Below, piece by piece: positions 63,262 to 64,000 of a stretch of DNA of 64,000 nucleotides. Origin of the DNA: Leeuwenhoekiella aequorea (GTDB lineage Bacteria; Bacteroidota; Bacteroidia; Flavobacteriales; Flavobacteriaceae); contig NZ_QOVM01000001.1 of the NCBI RefSeq assembly GCF_004104375.1, forward strand, positions 744,001 to 808,000. The letters run 5' to 3'. Under the pieces are notes generated by a model, which had not been told where the DNA came from, made no database searches, and saw only the letters and a program-made list of their open reading frames with translations. How positions within the stretch are numbered: the stretch's first letter is position 1; the number at the start of each line of letters is the position of its first letter. The position numbers and the translations under genes are program-made.

Positions 63262-64000
63262 ATGACACGAGTAAAAGCGTGGATTTCTGCAGCCAGATTG
63301 CGTACACTTCCATTGTCTGTTTCAGGAATTATTGTAGGCAGTGCGTTAGCTTACAACGCCGGAGCATTTAGATGGAGTATATGTATACTCGCATTACTGG
63401 CAACGCTGGGATTTCAAATTCTTTCTAATTTTGCAAATGATTACGGTGACGGTATTAAAGGTACAGACAATGAGGAGCGCATAGGACCTGCACGTGCAAT
63501 GCAAAGCGGACTTTTAACTGCTAATCAACTAAAAACAGGTATTGTTTTTACAGCAATTTTGACCAGCCTCTTGAGTCTTGCATTAATTTATACTGCCTTT
63601 GGCTCTGATAAATTCATACAATCATTATTGTTTTTTATTTTAGGCCTGTCTGCAATACTTGCAGCGGTAAAATACACTGTAGGTCGCGGTGCTTATGGAT
63701 ACCGAGGTTTAGGAGATTTTTTTGTTTTCATATTTTTCGGACTTGTCGCAGTTGTAGGTACTTATTATATGTACACACTTAATTTGCGAAAGGTTGTTTT
63801 TCTTCCAGCATTAACCATAGGCTTCTTAAGTATGGCAGTGCTCAACCTCAACAATATGCGTGACCGATTATCTGATTCCAGATCTAAGAAAAATACACTT
63901 GCTGTTATTTTAGGAGAGAAAAAGGCAAAAATTTACCATTACAGCTTAATTGGTGGAGCTTTTATTGCAAGCCTGATTTTTTTTCAGCTTACAAACACTT
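63262..64000 (+). CDS. menA: 1,4-dihydroxy-2-naphthoate polyprenyltransferase (MenA), N-terminal part
   Basis: This is an inner-membrane UbiA-family prenyltransferase of menaquinone synthesis, cut by the right edge after about 246 codons without a stop. It opens TRVKAWISAARLRTLPLSVS and has the first Asp-rich prenyl-diphosphate motif NFANDYGDGIKGTDNEERIG (about residues 61-80) and NLNNMRDRLSDSRSKKNTLA for the second. Several hydrophobic segments lie between. DHNA is joined to a polyprenyl chain to give demethylmenaquinone. It diverges from the amylase gene across 157 bases with no exact -7 box (TACTTTTA is closest). Confidence 0.92.
   Translation, partial: MTRVKAWISAARLRTLPLSVSGIIVGSALAYNAGAFRWSICILALLATLGFQILSNFANDYGDGIKGTDNEERIGPARAMQSGLLTANQLKTGIVFTAILTSLLSLALIYTAFGSDKFIQSLLFFILGLSAILAAVKYTVGRGAYGYRGLGDFFVFIFFGLVAVVGTYYMYTLNLRKVVFLPALTIGFLSMAVLNLNNMRDRLSDSRSKKNTLAVILGEKKAKIYHYSLIGGAFIASLIFFQLTNT

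Overview
The window looks like a chromosomal segment of a marine-type member of the Flavobacteriaceae (Bacteroidota). The reasons are low GC, TANNTTTG-type promoter motifs with little sign of Shine-Dalgarno sequences, and typical family members: a lipoprotein alpha-amylase, a MenA-type menaquinone enzyme, a DnaJ with a reduced zinc finger, a GH3-type enzyme and YidC. No rRNA, tRNA, CRISPR array or complete insertion sequence was seen.

Bases 1-34158 are one very long, tightly packed plus-strand surface-polysaccharide locus. It opens with the C-terminal part of a BY-kinase/co-polymerase cut by the window edge. Next come a Wzm/Wzt ABC exporter whose ATPase has a long C-terminal extension, and two methyltransferases. 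About 22 glycosyltransferase genes follow (GT2, GT4, GT10 and NodZ-like types), two of them visibly broken. A cassette resembling meningococcal sialic acid genes (neuA, neuB, neuC) contains a NodZ-like transferase. The locus ends with a Wzy/WaaL-type membrane protein and a polyprenyl-phosphate sugar-phosphate transferase. Most genes touch or overlap by 1-4 bases, often with TTG or GTG starts. The product is probably a sialic-acid-containing and possibly fucosylated, methylated glycan, built on a polyprenyl carrier and exported by Wzm/Wzt, possibly with ligation by the WaaL-like protein.

Bases 34162-45840 hold housekeeping and stress genes: minus-strand lnt, a TIGR01777 epimerase, a minus-strand YceI lipoprotein and the grpE-dnaJ pair. 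A compact run follows: ABC-2 exporter pair, MscS channel, predicted outer-membrane protein, NtrC-like regulator without a visible DNA-binding domain, and PPK2.

Bases 45916-64000 are mixed single genes and small operons: an M28 peptidase with a LURP-one-like protein, a GH3-like enzyme, a small metallopeptidase, a MATE pump with a Qnr-like pentapeptide-repeat protein, a SYLF protein, a DUF3820 protein, pyrG, yidC, mnmA, a nitronate monooxygenase-like enzyme, a lipoprotein, a DJ-1/PfpI protein, a lipoprotein alpha-amylase, and the start of menA cut by the right edge.

The most notable items are the sialic acid/fucosyltransferase combination, the exporter-methyltransferase linkage, the two decaying glycosyltransferase genes, an uncharacterised 467-residue protein next to neuC, and the regulator with a GAFTSA loop.
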